Below are positions 1 to 8,074 of a DNA stretch of 64,000 nt, piece after piece. Each line of letters opens with the position of its first letter. Position 1 is the first letter of the stretch. The DNA is taken from positions 248,001-312,000 of the forward strand of contig NZ_NJIF01000001.1 in assembly GCF_002209555.1 (NCBI RefSeq). Reading direction: 5' to 3'. The notes under the pieces are model-generated. The model had not been told where the DNA came from. It saw only the letters and a program-made list of their open reading frames with translations, and searched no databases. The stretch comes from Achromobacter insolitus (lineage in GTDB: Bacteria > Pseudomonadota > Gammaproteobacteria > Burkholderiales > Burkholderiaceae_B). Made by a program: the position numbers and the translations under genes.

Positions 1-419
1 TCGTTCTTTTTTGCCTCAAATTCGAGACCGAACACGGTCTTTTGCACCCCAGCGGCCGCGTCGGAGGCTGCGGCGTCGTCTTCGGGCACCGACAGGGTGC
101 CGGCAAAGACCTTACGGCCGTCCAATGCCTCGCGCAGCTTGATTTCGATGCGCTCGCCTGCGAAGCGCCGGAAATCGGCCTCGTTGCGCAACGGGCGGTC
201 CACGCCCGGCGAACCGACTTCCAACCGTTTGTAGTCGACGTTTTCGACCTCAAACACCCGCGACAACTGGCGGGACACCTGTTCACAGTCTTCGATGCGC
301 ACACCGCCGACCCGATCGATCGTGACGCGCAAAAGGCCCAGGGCGGCACGCTCGACGTCCACGAGTTCGACGTCCATGCCGGCCAGAGCCTCTTTGGTCA
401 ATGCGAATAAATCAGCCAT
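1..419 (-). CDS. rimP: Ribosome maturation factor RimP (3' end outside window)
   Basis: RimP helps 30S subunit maturation in the cytoplasm. The reading frame starts with ATG at 419-417 and stays open to the window edge (139 codons), so the C-terminus is missing. Seen: MADLFALTKEALAGMDVELV at the start, then a V-D-V-E-R...LRVTIDR segment and an E-D-C-E-Q-V-S-R-Q-L-S helix, which match the RimP N-terminal domain (family knowledge). The usual order rimP-nusA-infB would continue to the left of the window. No clear Shine-Dalgarno is seen; a terminator-like hairpin ends 6 nt upstream of the ATG, which is described separately. Identity is fairly certain although partial. Confidence 0.9.
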   Translation of the reverse strand, partial: MADLFALTKEALAGMDVELVDVERAALGLLRVTIDRVGGVRIEDCEQVSRQLSRVFEVENVDYKRLEVGSPGVDRPLRNEADFRRFAGERIEIKLREALDGRKVFAGTLSVPEDDAAASDAAAGVQKTVFGLEFEAKKN

Positions 420-425
420 ATACTC

Positions 426-452
426 AAAAAAAATGGGCTGCACGCCCAGCCC
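426..452 (-). terminator. Terminator-like hairpin in the rimP leader (possible attenuator)
   Basis: On the minus strand GGGCTG (452-447), a GGCGTG loop and CAGCCC (440-435) form a hairpin that is followed by eight T (433-426). It ends 6 nt before the rimP ATG. It has the form of an intrinsic terminator but lies inside the transcription unit that must read into rimP. A TGCCCAGC element at 510-503 could pair with GCTGGGC in the left arm and compete with it. The hairpin is seen; the attenuator role is inferred. Confidence 0.7.
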
Positions 453-869
453 ACCGTATTGCACAGCGCCCAGCCGCTACCCTACTGCACGTAAGGAGCA
501 ATGCTGGGCAGTGCCCTATATTGCGACCTAAATTTGGCTTGCGCCGCCCCAGGCCAGTCCTGACCCGCCGCCCCGATCCGCAATCCGGACCAAGCGGCAT
601 CTGGCGCAAAGTCCGATGCCAACCGCCAGGCTGCCGCCGACGCACTTTTGCGCGTAATTGCCGCAGTTTGTCCCGCGCTTTTTTCCCGCGCTTGCAATCA
701 CAGTTGCAATGCAGCGCGGCCCTGCGGCACGCAAACGGCAACGACACGAAGCCATGAAAACCATTGATTTTACCAGATAAACTGGAAAAACGCCTGATTC
801 CTCACGGGCTTACGTTTATGTGGGACATATCCCACGCGGCGGCGCGGCCAGCGCGCCGCCCGGAGGCGC
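453..869. other. Intergenic region between rluB and rimP, no gene seen
   Basis: No reading frame here has coding character. It should contain the promoter of the rimP operon, but no convincing -35/-10 pair was found. GCTGGGCG occurs twice (473-466 and 450-443, minus sense) and its complement TGCCCAGC once (510-503). Near the rluB stop, GTGGG-acatat-CCCAC (about 822-837) and a GC-rich stem of GGCGGCGCG type (about 839-861) could end rluB transcription, but neither has a T-run. Confidence 0.5.
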
Positions 870-2660
870 TCAACGCCCCTGGCGACCACGCCCGCCCATC
901 ACGCCCAGGCGGGATTCGTGCGCGGATGCGCCGCGCGGTTGCCAGTCATCGCCGCGGGGGGCCGACGAGGCATTGCGGGGCGCGCGCGGCTTGCCGCCAG
1001 CACCCGGACCCTTATTGCCGGAGCCGGCCGACTTGTTACCGCCCCGGCCGCCGCCAGCACCCGCCGGCTTGCCGCCACGGCCAGCGTTGCCGCGAGGTCC
1101 GGCAGGCTTGCCGCCCGCCGGCCGGCGATTGCCCGCCGGCGCTTCGGCCGCATTGCCAGCGCCCACTTCGGCCGATGCGACATTGCCAGGCTGCCCTCCG
1201 GCTGCCGCAGCACGCGGACCACGCGGCTTGCCACCCGATTTGCCGCCCGGCTTGCCGCCTTGCTTGCCGCCCGAACGGCCACCAGGCGCCGCCGAACGGC
1301 CGCCGGACTTGCCGCCCTTGCGATTACCACCCGCCCCCTCTCCCGACAGCGGATGACCGTTGGCATAGCCGCCTGCGATCATCAAGCCCGTGCCGAATGG
1401 GTCCGACGGACACGCGGCTGCCTGACCCGCGCTGCCCAGGCGGCCACCTTGCAATTTGCCGCGGCGGCCGATGCGAGCGCCATTCATGCCATTGCGATCC
1501 ATGGTGCCAAAGCCCGGGGGCAAGGCGCTGTCATGGGACTGAGGCTGCTTGGAACGGCGGCGATTGCCACCAGATTCGTCGTCATCGCGCAACAGGCCCA
1601 ACTGGACCATCAGCGCCGTAACCAGGGAGGGATCCAATTCATCCCAACGGCCGCGGCGCAGCGTGCGCGGCAGGACCACGTCGCCAAAGCGCGTGCGGAT
1701 CAGCCGGCTGACCGTGACACCCACCGCCTCGAACATGCGGCGCACTTCGCGATTACGGCCTTCCTGCAGCGTGACGCGGTACCAGCGGTTGCTGCCATCG
1801 CCACCCAGGTAGTCCAGCGCGCCAAACGCGGCCAGACCGTCTTCGAGCTCGATGCCATCGACCAGCGACTGGCGCTGGGCTTCGTCCATTTCGCCCAACA
1901 CGCGGACTGCATATTCGCGCTCGGTACCGTAGCGCGGATGCATGATGCGGTTGGCCATGTCGCCGGAAGTGGTGAAGATCAACAGACCTTCGGTGTTCAA
2001 GTCCAGGCGCCCCACCGACAGCCACTTGCCCGTGCGCAGCTTGGGCAGGCGGGCAAAGACACTGGCGCGACCGCCCGGATCGTCGTGGCTGACGATCTCG
2101 CCGGCCGGCTTGTGATACAGGATCACGCGCGGCGGCTTTTTCGTATTCACGCGCATGATGGGCTTGCCATTGACGCGCACTTGATCATTGGGCGCCACGC
2201 GCTGGCCGATATGGGCCGGCTCGCCGTTGACGGAAACCCGCCCGGCGACGATCAGCTCTTCCATCTCGCGGCGCGAACCGATGCCGGCGTCGGCCAGCAC
2301 CTTGTGCAGCTTGGGCATGACCGAATCGCTGTTCAGATACTTACCCAGGCGCTGCTCCATGCGGTCAGCGGTTTCCAGATAGGACAACGCTTGCTCGGCT
2401 TCCTGCTCGGTGCCGCGGGATTCCTGGGGTTCGGCCTGGACGGCTGCCGGCGCTGCAGGCTGGGCTTCGCCCGCCGGCGCCTGCTCGGCAGCGGCATCGC
2501 CGCGACGGCGGCGGAACGGCGTTCTCAACTTGCGGCCGCGGCCACGGGCACCCGCCTCGCCTTCTGCCGCCGGCTCGCGCGCGGCGGACTCCGGTTGGCC
2601 GTTGGAAACGGGATCATCCGAACGGGGATTGTCGTCCTGCATTGTTGTATTCGTTGTCAC
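870..2660 (-). CDS. rluB: 23S rRNA pseudouridine(2605) synthase RluB with long basic tail
   Basis: Makes pseudouridine in helix 89-region of 23S rRNA. An S4-like domain ([20 protein letters not shown]) precedes the RsuA/RluB catalytic core, with [18 protein letters not shown] carrying the catalytic Asp. About 220 residues of Gly/Lys/Arg/Ala-rich low-complexity sequence follow ([24 protein letters not shown] types), so the protein is about 596 aa, roughly twice E. coli RluB. A frame from a TTG overlaps the scpB stop, but GTG at 2660 is preferred because GGAG lies 8 nt upstream of it; ATG at 2642 is also possible. It follows scpB on the same strand, 17 nt downstream of its stop. Function is confident; the start is not. 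Confidence 0.9.
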   Translation of the reverse strand: MTTNTTMQDDNPRSDDPVSNGQPESAAREPAAEGEAGARGRGRKLRTPFRRRRGDAAAEQAPAGEAQPAAPAAVQAEPQESRGTEQEAEQALSYLETADRMEQRLGKYLNSDSVMPKLHKVLADAGIGSRREMEELIVAGRVSVNGEPAHIGQRVAPNDQVRVNGKPIMRVNTKKPPRVILYHKPAGEIVSHDDPGGRASVFARLPKLRTGKWLSVGRLDLNTEGLLIFTTSGDMANRIMHPRYGTEREYAVRVLGEMDEAQRQSLVDGIELEDGLAAFGALDYLGGDGSNRWYRVTLQEGRNREVRRMFEAVGVTVSRLIRTRFGDVVLPRTLRRGRWDELDPSLVTALMVQLGLLRDDDESGGNRRRSKQPQSHDSALPPGFGTMDRNGMNGARIGRRGKLQGGRLGSAGQAAACPSDPFGTGLMIAGGYANGHPLSGEGAGGNRKGGKSGGRSAAPGGRSGGKQGGKPGGKSGGKPRGPRAAAAGGQPGNVASAEVGAGNAAEAPAGNRRPAGGKPAGPRGNAGRGGKPAGAGGGRGGNKSAGSGNKGPGAGGKPRAPRNASSAPRGDDWQPRGASAHESRLGVMGGRGRQGR

Positions 2661-2677
2661 TGGGACAGCTCCGAATT

Positions 2678-3976
2678 TCAAACTTGGGTGGGCCTGCCTG
2701 CGGCAGGCTCGTCATCATCTGGGGACACCGGCTCTCGGTCGGCCTCGGGCCGCTCGAAACCTGCCTCGTCCGATTCCGGAGAGGCGGCATCCGGGCCAGG
2801 CCGAACAGGATCGCCAAGACCGGAAGCGGGCTCATGCCCGGCGGCGTCAGGCGCCACGGTGTCGGTCTCGTCAATCGGGTCGGTCGGTTCCGCGTGTTTT
2901 GCGTTCTCGACGCTTTCCTTTGCAGCACCGGCTTCTGGGGCATCGGCGGCTATATCGGAAATGTCGTTGTCAGCCGCGTCGTCGGGAAAACCGGACATGG
3001 CTGACGTATTGGACAAGCCTTCGGCTTGCTCCCGGACGGTGAGTTCGTCTGCGGGATCCGCGCCTTCTTCTGTGCGCGAAAGCACGGATTCTACGCTATC
3101 GACGGGGGCTATGGGTACATCCTGTTCCGAAACAGACAATTCCGCAACCGGAATACTCAAGCCGGCCTCGTCAGTTTCTTGCGCCACGGCGGATGCCTCG
3201 CCTTCGGAAGCCTCTTCGCCTTCGGAAGCCTCTTCGCCCTCGGAAGCCTGCTCGCCCTCGGCAGCAGCCTCGCCCTCCGTAACCGCCTCGTCCCTGACCA
3301 CGGCCTCATCCCCGGCGGCGGCCTCGGACTGCTCCGCAGCCGCTGCACCATCTCCGGCGGGCGCGTCGCCCTCGCCCGCAGCCAGGGGCTCTTCCGTGCC
3401 CATCACCTGCTGCACTTCGCCCAAGTCCAACCCGGCAAGCGCCGCAGCCGCCTGGGCAGACTCCAGCGCAGGCAATTCGTCCAGAGCACGCAGGCCCAGG
3501 TCATCAAGAAACTGACGGGTAGTGCCGAACAAGGCAGGCCGGCCCGGCGCATCGCGGTGGCCGATGACCTCGATCCAGCCGCGATCCTCGAGCGCCTTCA
3601 CGATCTGGGAAGACACCGTAACGCCGCGGATATCCTCGATATCGCCTCGGGTCACCGGCTGGCGCCACGCAACAATGGCAAGCGTTTCCATCACCGCGCG
3701 AGAATACTTCGGTGGCTTTTCCGGATTGAGGCGCTCCAGGTAGCGCTGCATGCGCGGACGGCTCTGAAAGCGCCACCCGGTAGCCAATTGCACCAGCTCC
3801 AGACCACCGTCGGCCCAATTGGCCTGCAGCGTCTCCAGAAGCGTGCGCAACGCACTGTTATCGAATTGTTCATCGTCCCCGAATAGCTTGCGCATATCGG
3901 ACAGTTGCATCGGCTGCGCCGCGCAAAGCAGCGCGGTTTCCAATACGAGTATTGCCTCGCTATCGTTCATCGACAT
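2678..3976 (-). CDS. scpB: Segregation and condensation protein B, acidic tail
   Basis: ScpB is a winged-helix kleisin partner of SMC-ScpA in chromosome segregation. The first ~190 residues are ScpB-like: a first winged helix with [20 protein letters not shown], then [20 protein letters not shown] and a second one with [20 protein letters not shown]. The remaining ~230 residues are acidic and Ala/Glu/Asp-rich, with tandem ASEGEE units (about 3190-3260 on the plus strand). 432 aa is about twice the usual length. ATG at 3976 or 3970 could start translation; neither has a clear Shine-Dalgarno. scpA is not adjacent: upstream lies tRNA-fMet on the opposite strand. Confidence 0.92.
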   Translation of the reverse strand: MSMNDSEAILVLETALLCAAQPMQLSDMRKLFGDDEQFDNSALRTLLETLQANWADGGLELVQLATGWRFQSRPRMQRYLERLNPEKPPKYSRAVMETLAIVAWRQPVTRGDIEDIRGVTVSSQIVKALEDRGWIEVIGHRDAPGRPALFGTTRQFLDDLGLRALDELPALESAQAAAALAGLDLGEVQQVMGTEEPLAAGEGDAPAGDGAAAAEQSEAAAGDEAVVRDEAVTEGEAAAEGEQASEGEEASEGEEASEGEASAVAQETDEAGLSIPVAELSVSEQDVPIAPVDSVESVLSRTEEGADPADELTVREQAEGLSNTSAMSGFPDDAADNDISDIAADAPEAGAAKESVENAKHAEPTDPIDETDTVAPDAAGHEPASGLGDPVRPGPDAASPESDEAGFERPEADREPVSPDDDEPAAGRPTQV

Positions 3977-3996
3977 TCAAATTCAAAAGGGCTAAC

Positions 3997-4025
3997 TTGC
4001 GCTAGGTTAAAAATAAGGCTACTAT
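3997..4025 (+). promoter_or_regulatory. Promoter of tRNA-fMet
   Basis: TTGCGC (3997-4002), a 17-bp spacer and TACTAT (4020-4025) lie 12 bp before the first base of the tRNA, the expected spacing for a sigma70 tRNA promoter. Confidence 0.7.
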
Positions 4026-4037
4026 TCATTTCTCAGA

Positions 4038-4114
<77 letters not shown>

Positions 4115-4124
4115 AATTGATCAA

Positions 4125-4151
4125 GGCCTGGCGAATGCGCCGGGCCTTTTT
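4125..4151 (+). terminator. Terminator after tRNA-fMet
   Basis: GGCCTGGCG, loop AATG-type, CGCCGGGCC, then five T. It lies 11 nt after the tRNA CCA end. Confidence 0.8.
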
Positions 4152-4808
4152 CATTTGCGGCGCCGGTAAAAGTTTGCGAAAACGGCAAACCCGACAGCGT
4201 CCGCCCACCCAGCACGCCCGCACAGGCACCCACCGCCGCACCGACGGCCTGGGCGGCTCGCCAGCAACAGATAGCGTGGGTTTGCGAATTTCTCACTGGA
4301 TTCCTGTGTTTACCGCCACGCGCCCCGGATACACGTATCCCGGGCATGCGCCGAAACGACCGCGCCAATCGGGATTGGGCGGAATGCCTGCCACGCCCCG
4401 CGCAGCAAACACTCAAGCAAATTCTGGAAAAGCCGGCACAAATCGCCGACCAGCCTGCGGAGCACGCCGGCAAACCGGCGTTATCTTCCTGCGGCAATCG
4501 ATATCAAGGACCTGAATCTTCAAGGATCGGGCTCCGTGGACGGCAAACAGACCGCCGCAAACCACACACCCGACACGCTCCCCCGGTGCACACGGAAACC
4601 GATTCCGCGATGCCGCGCCCCATTTCGGGCCGCAACCACGATTCTTGGATATTTTCTAAGACCACATGCGCGACGGACGCCAGTCCGCTGCATACGGCAG
4701 CCGGAAACCCCCCGAAGCCACCGCGCCAAGCATGTTCAAGCAGTAATGTGATTATACCGCCATATACCCCGCCCTCAAGCCTGGACGGCGCCACCCGAGG
4801 CGCGAAAA
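4152..4808. other. Gene-poor region between tRNA-fMet and the LysR gene
   Basis: Around 650 bp without a convincing gene on either strand; the open frames have no recognisable motifs or ribosome binding sites. An imperfect inverted repeat (CCGGATAC-ac-GTATCCCGG, about 4325-4343) is the only structure noticed. No tRNA, repeat module or IS remnant is seen. It could be a decayed gene, but nothing shows which. Confidence 0.5.
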
Positions 4809-5714
4809 CTACGAAGCAGGCTTGTCCCACGGCGTGGATTCAAGGCGAGCCACCAGAAAATCCAGCATGGACCGCAAGATCAAGGGCATCTGACGGCGCG
4901 AGACGTAAACGCCGTAGATACCCAATTCCTGAGGCTTGCTTTGCGTCAGGATGGCCCGCAAACGGCCCGACGCAATGTAGTCCGCAGCGTAGTAGGTCGG
5001 CAGCATGGCGATCCCCGCCCCCTCCACCGCCGCGCGCGACAGCACGGACACCTCGTTCGCGCTGATGTTGCCGCTGACTGGCACATCCACCAGCTCGCCG
5101 TCTCGCTCAAATCGCCACAGGCTCTTGCCAAAATAGGAATGAGTCAGGCAGTTGCGCAACGACAGGTCCTCGATACGCGCGGGCACACCTTCGCGCTGCA
5201 GATATTCCGGCGAAGCACAGACCACCGAACGGCAGACGGCGAGCTTGCGGGCAATCAGGTTGGGATCCAGGTCATTCGTAATGCGCACCGCCAGATCCAC
5301 GCGCTCTTCCACCAGATTGACAGCGCGATCGACCAGCATCAGGTCCACCGAAGTGCCCGGATGCAGCTTGACATAGTCGGTGATGGCGCTAGCCAGATGG
5401 CGGGACCCGAACGACATGCTGGTAGTGATGCGCAACAGCCCCCGCGGGCTGTCATCAGGAGTCGATACGGCATTGCGCAGATCACCCACCATGTCGAGCA
5501 TCTGCCGGCAGCGCGGCAGGGTTTCGGCGCCGGCGGGCGTCAGGCTCAGGCGCCGCGTCGTGCGATGCAACAAGCGCACCCCGACCCACTGCTCCATTTC
5601 CGCCAGATAGCGCGACACCATGGCGCGCGACATGTCCAGATGAATCGCCGCCGCCGACAGGCTGCCCCTGTCAGCGACCTCCACGAATACCTGCATGGCC
5701 TTCAGACGATCCAT
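4809..5714 (-). CDS. LysR-family transcriptional regulator
   Basis: 301 aa. The N-terminal winged helix-turn-helix (MDRLKAMQVFVEVADRGSLS, then MSRAMVSRYLAEME) fits the LysR family, and a substrate-binding domain from about residue 90 has an RLLRITTSMSFG-like first strand. The SRYLAEMEQWVGVRLLHRTT pattern resembles the DmlR/AaeR-like subgroup. The effector is unknown. No target gene is divergent from it: the next gene upstream (CobW-type) is on the same strand. The region just before the start holds nested inverted repeats (5719-5789), probably the site it binds. Confidence 0.9.
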   Translation of the reverse strand: MDRLKAMQVFVEVADRGSLSAAAIHLDMSRAMVSRYLAEMEQWVGVRLLHRTTRRLSLTPAGAETLPRCRQMLDMVGDLRNAVSTPDDSPRGLLRITTSMSFGSRHLASAITDYVKLHPGTSVDLMLVDRAVNLVEERVDLAVRITNDLDPNLIARKLAVCRSVVCASPEYLQREGVPARIEDLSLRNCLTHSYFGKSLWRFERDGELVDVPVSGNISANEVSVLSRAAVEGAGIAMLPTYYAADYIASGRLRAILTQSKPQELGIYGVYVSRRQMPLILRSMLDFLVARLESTPWDKPAS

Positions 5715-5718
5715 GATT

Positions 5719-5789
5719 GTCTCGATTCTTGCACCAGACTGCTCCGGTTATAACGTATTTTGGTGCAACGACGACACCAAAATCGAGAC
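5719..5789. promoter_or_regulatory. Nested inverted repeats upstream of the LysR gene
   Basis: GTCTCGATT (5719-5727) pairs with AATCGAGAC (5781-5789). Inside it, TTGCACCA (5729-5736) pairs with TGGTGCAA (5761-5768). They lie immediately before the LysR start codon, where autoregulatory LysR sites usually are. The repeats are seen; the regulator bound is inferred. Confidence 0.55.
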
Positions 5790-5837
5790 CGCCAACCAGA
5801 GGATGCAGGCAGGGCCGGGCAATCCGGCGCAGGCAAA

Positions 5838-6839
5838 TCAGGGAACAGGCTGCCCCAGCGCGGCGCGCACGGAAGCGTGAACTCCAGCCGCATCCGGACC
5901 ACGCAGGATGCACACAAGGCGCGACTGCCGATCCGCATCCGGCCATTGATCAAGCTGACGCACCGGATAGAGCTCGCCATGCACGCCATGCACTTCGCAC
6001 GGCAGCGACTCCCCATCGAAACACACCAGCCCCTTCATCCGCAGCAAGTCCCGGCCGTGCTCCTCCAGGATGCGGGACACGCCCGCGAGAAAGGTCGCGC
6101 GCCCAAGCGGCACCGCCAATATCAGGGAAAAACTGCTCACGTTTCCATGCCCTGTCGCCCGGGGCTGCGCGAAGGGCCGCAGCCAGTTCGCGAGACCCAC
6201 GCCGTCGCGCCGGCCCCGCATACCCAGATCCGCGCGAAGCGCATCGGCAAGAGGCGCATCAGGCCATTGCACGCAGCCCAGCGCCCCCGGATTGATGGCG
6301 GCGACAGCCTGCGCCAGCCTATCCCGGCTGGCGGCATCCGCCAGATCCGGCTTGCTGATCACCACGACATCGGCCAGGGCCAACTGCCGCGCAGCCTCGG
6401 GCTGCCGCTCTAGCTGATCCAGCCCATTGCGCGCATCCACCACGACGATCGCGCCCCGGTACACATACCGCTCAGCCAGGAAACGGTCGTGCTTGAGAGT
6501 AAACAGGATGGGAGCAGGATCGGCCAGCCCGCTGGTTTCGATGAGCACACGTCGAAAGGGCCTGATCTTGCGGCTGAGCGCCAGCATGAACAGCTCGCGC
6601 AGCGCATCGACCACCGCGCCACTGACGACGCAGCAAAGGCAGCCACCTTCGACGAGCACAATGTTGTCGCGAGCCTGGCGCACCAAGTGGTGATCGACGC
6701 CCACTTCGCCGTATTCATTGACGATGACCACGGCGTCCGCATAAGCGGGATCTCGCAGCAGCCGGTTGAGCAACGACGTTTTGCCGCTGCCCAGGAAACC
6801 GGAAATCACCGTCACGCCGATGCGCCTGTCGCCTTCCAT
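5838..6839 (-). CDS. CobW/P47K-family GTPase (metal chaperone type)
   Basis: 333 aa from ATG at 6839. The P-loop GFLGSGKTSLLNRLL is near the N-terminus. GGCLCCVVSG carries the CxCC metal-binding motif of the COG0523 family, and SKPDLAD takes the G4 position. A CobW C-terminal domain (residues ~240-330) follows. Family members deliver or sense metals, often zinc, or act in cobalamin synthesis; this one has no metal or cobalamin genes beside it, so the metal is unknown. An in-frame earlier ATG at 6896 would add 19 residues without family similarity and would overlap the tRNA-Asn terminator. Confidence 0.85.
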   Translation of the reverse strand: MEGDRRIGVTVISGFLGSGKTSLLNRLLRDPAYADAVVIVNEYGEVGVDHHLVRQARDNIVLVEGGCLCCVVSGAVVDALRELFMLALSRKIRPFRRVLIETSGLADPAPILFTLKHDRFLAERYVYRGAIVVVDARNGLDQLERQPEAARQLALADVVVISKPDLADAASRDRLAQAVAAINPGALGCVQWPDAPLADALRADLGMRGRRDGVGLANWLRPFAQPRATGHGNVSSFSLILAVPLGRATFLAGVSRILEEHGRDLLRMKGLVCFDGESLPCEVHGVHGELYPVRQLDQWPDADRQSRLVCILRGPDAAGVHASVRAALGQPVP

Positions 6840-6881
6840 GTCCGATCTTCCACGTCCGCCAATCCGATGCCGACAAAAACC

Positions 6882-6911
6882 AAAAGGGCCATTCACTTGC
6901 GTGAATGACCC
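6882..6911 (-). terminator. Terminator after tRNA-Asn
   Basis: On the minus strand GGGTCATTCAC, loop GCAA and GTGAATGGCCC are followed by TTTT. It ends the tRNA-Asn transcript 10 nt after its CCA. Confidence 0.8.
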
Positions 6912-6920
6912 TGAATTCTT

Positions 6921-6996
6921 TGGCTCCCCGAGCTGGGCTCGAACCAGCGACCTGCGGATTAACAGTCCGTCGCTCTACCGACTGAGCTATCGGGGA
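6921..6996 (-). tRNA. tRNA-Asn (GTT)
   Basis: 76-nt cloverleaf. The acceptor stem is TCCCCGA/TCGGGGA, the anticodon GTT lies in GGACTGTTAATCC, the T-loop is GGTTCGAGCC and CCA is encoded. Confidence 0.97.
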
Positions 6997-7012
6997 ACTG
7001 CTAAGAAACGAG

Positions 7013-7041
7013 ATTATGAACTAAAAATTTGAACTGTGCAA
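7013..7041 (-). promoter_or_regulatory. Promoter of tRNA-Asn
   Basis: On the minus strand TTGCAC (7041-7036), 17 bp, CATAAT (7018-7013). The predicted start lies about 10 nt before the tRNA 5' end. Confidence 0.75.
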
Positions 7042-7075
7042 ATCGCAAATTTTTCGGGGCATTTTGCACGCCTGC

Positions 7076-7105
7076 TTGCCCATCGCCAAAAAACTCTGAT
7101 ATGAT
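7076..7105 (+). promoter_or_regulatory. Probable promoter of tRNA-Thr
   Basis: TTGCCC (7076-7081), 18 bp, TATGAT (7100-7105). It would give a leader of about 110 nt before the tRNA, long for a single tRNA, so a nearer promoter may have been missed. Confidence 0.5.
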
Positions 7106-7221
7106 CTCGGTCTTTCCAGATCGGGCCCCATAAATCAGGGCAGCGAACCGGAAAAACAAAGATGTTTTGCTTGCGGTTCCAGCCCTGGACGATTCCAAGC
7201 GGGAACGAAGCAAATGGTCTT

Positions 7222-7297
7222 GCCGGCATAGCTCAGTTGGTAGAGCAGCGCATTCGTAATGCGAAGGTCGTAGGTTCGACTCCTATTGCCGGCACCA
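7222..7297 (+). tRNA. tRNA-Thr (CGT)
   Basis: 76-nt cloverleaf. The acceptor stem is GCCGGCA/TGCCGGC, the anticodon CGT lies in GCATTCGTAATGC, the T-loop is GGTTCGACTCC and CCA is encoded. Confidence 0.97.
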
Positions 7298-7303
7298 GAT
7301 TCC

Positions 7304-7332
7304 AAAAAGCAGCCCTCTCGGGCTGCTTTTTT
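7304..7332 (+). terminator. Terminator after tRNA-Thr
   Basis: GCAGCCC (7309-7315), loop TCTC, GGGCTGC (7320-7326), with an A-run before and six T after. Confidence 0.85.
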
Positions 7333-7414
7333 CATTTCCGCGCCCTGCCCGCCGCGGGAACTCCCGCGCGTCGCCTCGCGTCCAACTTGCTGGACCATCC
7401 TGGCGAACACCACC

Positions 7415-8074
7415 ATGCGTATTCTTCTTGTCGAAGACGACCTCATGATAGGCGAGAGCGTGCTGGACTGCCTGCGCGCGGAACATTACGCCGTCGATTG
7501 GGTCAAGGACGGGAACGCCGCGGAACTTGCGCTGCGCACCGACACCTACGACCTCATACTGCTGGACCTGGGCCTGCCCAAGCGCGACGGCCTGTCACTG
7601 CTGCGCGACCTGAGGGCGCGCAAGGACCGCACGCCGGTGCTGATCGCCACTGCCCGCGACGCCGTGAGCGACCGGATCGCCGGTCTGGATGCGGGCGCCG
7701 ACGATTATGTGGTCAAACCCTACGACGTGGACGAATTGCTGGCCCGCATGCGCGCGCTGATCCGCCGCAGCGCCGGCCGCGCCGAGCCAGTATTCGAGCA
7801 CGAAGGCATCACCATAGACCCGCAGTCCCACGCCGCCATGGTGGACGGCAGCCCCGTCACGCTTACCGCCCGCGAATGGGCCGTGCTTGAACCGCTGATC
7901 GCGCGTCCGGGCATGATCTTTTCGCGTGCCCAACTTGAAGAAAAGCTGTACAGCTGGAAAGACAGCATCAGCAGCAATGCGGTTGAGGTTTATATTCATG
8001 GCCTGCGCAAGAAGCTGGGTCCGAACCTGATCCAGAACGTCAGAGGCGTCGGCTATGTCATCCCCAAAACATGA
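7415..8074 (+). CDS. OmpR/QseB-type response regulator
   Basis: 219 aa. Receiver domain: acidic pair near LVEDD at residues 5-9, phospho-acceptor Asp51 in LILLDLGLPK, Thr/Ala at ATARD and Lys in VVKPYD. The C-terminal winged helix (TLTAREWAVLEPL through VEVYIHGLRKKLG and VRGVGYVI) is OmpR-type. The start is the ATG whose protein begins MRILLVEDD; longer in-frame translation runs into the tRNA-Thr terminator. The stop overlaps the kinase start (ATGA), so the two are translated together. The signal is unknown; the HtrA protease downstream suggests an envelope role. Confidence 0.93.
   Translation: MRILLVEDDLMIGESVLDCLRAEHYAVDWVKDGNAAELALRTDTYDLILLDLGLPKRDGLSLLRDLRARKDRTPVLIATARDAVSDRIAGLDAGADDYVVKPYDVDELLARMRALIRRSAGRAEPVFEHEGITIDPQSHAAMVDGSPVTLTAREWAVLEPLIARPGMIFSRAQLEEKLYSWKDSISSNAVEVYIHGLRKKLGPNLIQNVRGVGYVIPKT

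Noticed and set aside
515..520. TATAGG as the rimP -10 box
   Set aside because: No -35 at the proper distance, and its start would cut off part of the proposed alternative pairing element.
820..862. GC-rich inverted repeats after rluB as a terminator
   Set aside because: Stems are present but no T-run follows, so only noted in the intergenic entry.
918..3515. 865-aa open frame on the plus strand
   Set aside because: It is antisense to rluB and scpB; long open frames opposite GC-rich genes are expected, and its sequence is low-complexity without family motifs.
4504..4830. 108-aa open frame in the gap before the LysR gene
   Set aside because: No motif, no ribosome binding site, and overlaps the LysR stop; treated as chance.
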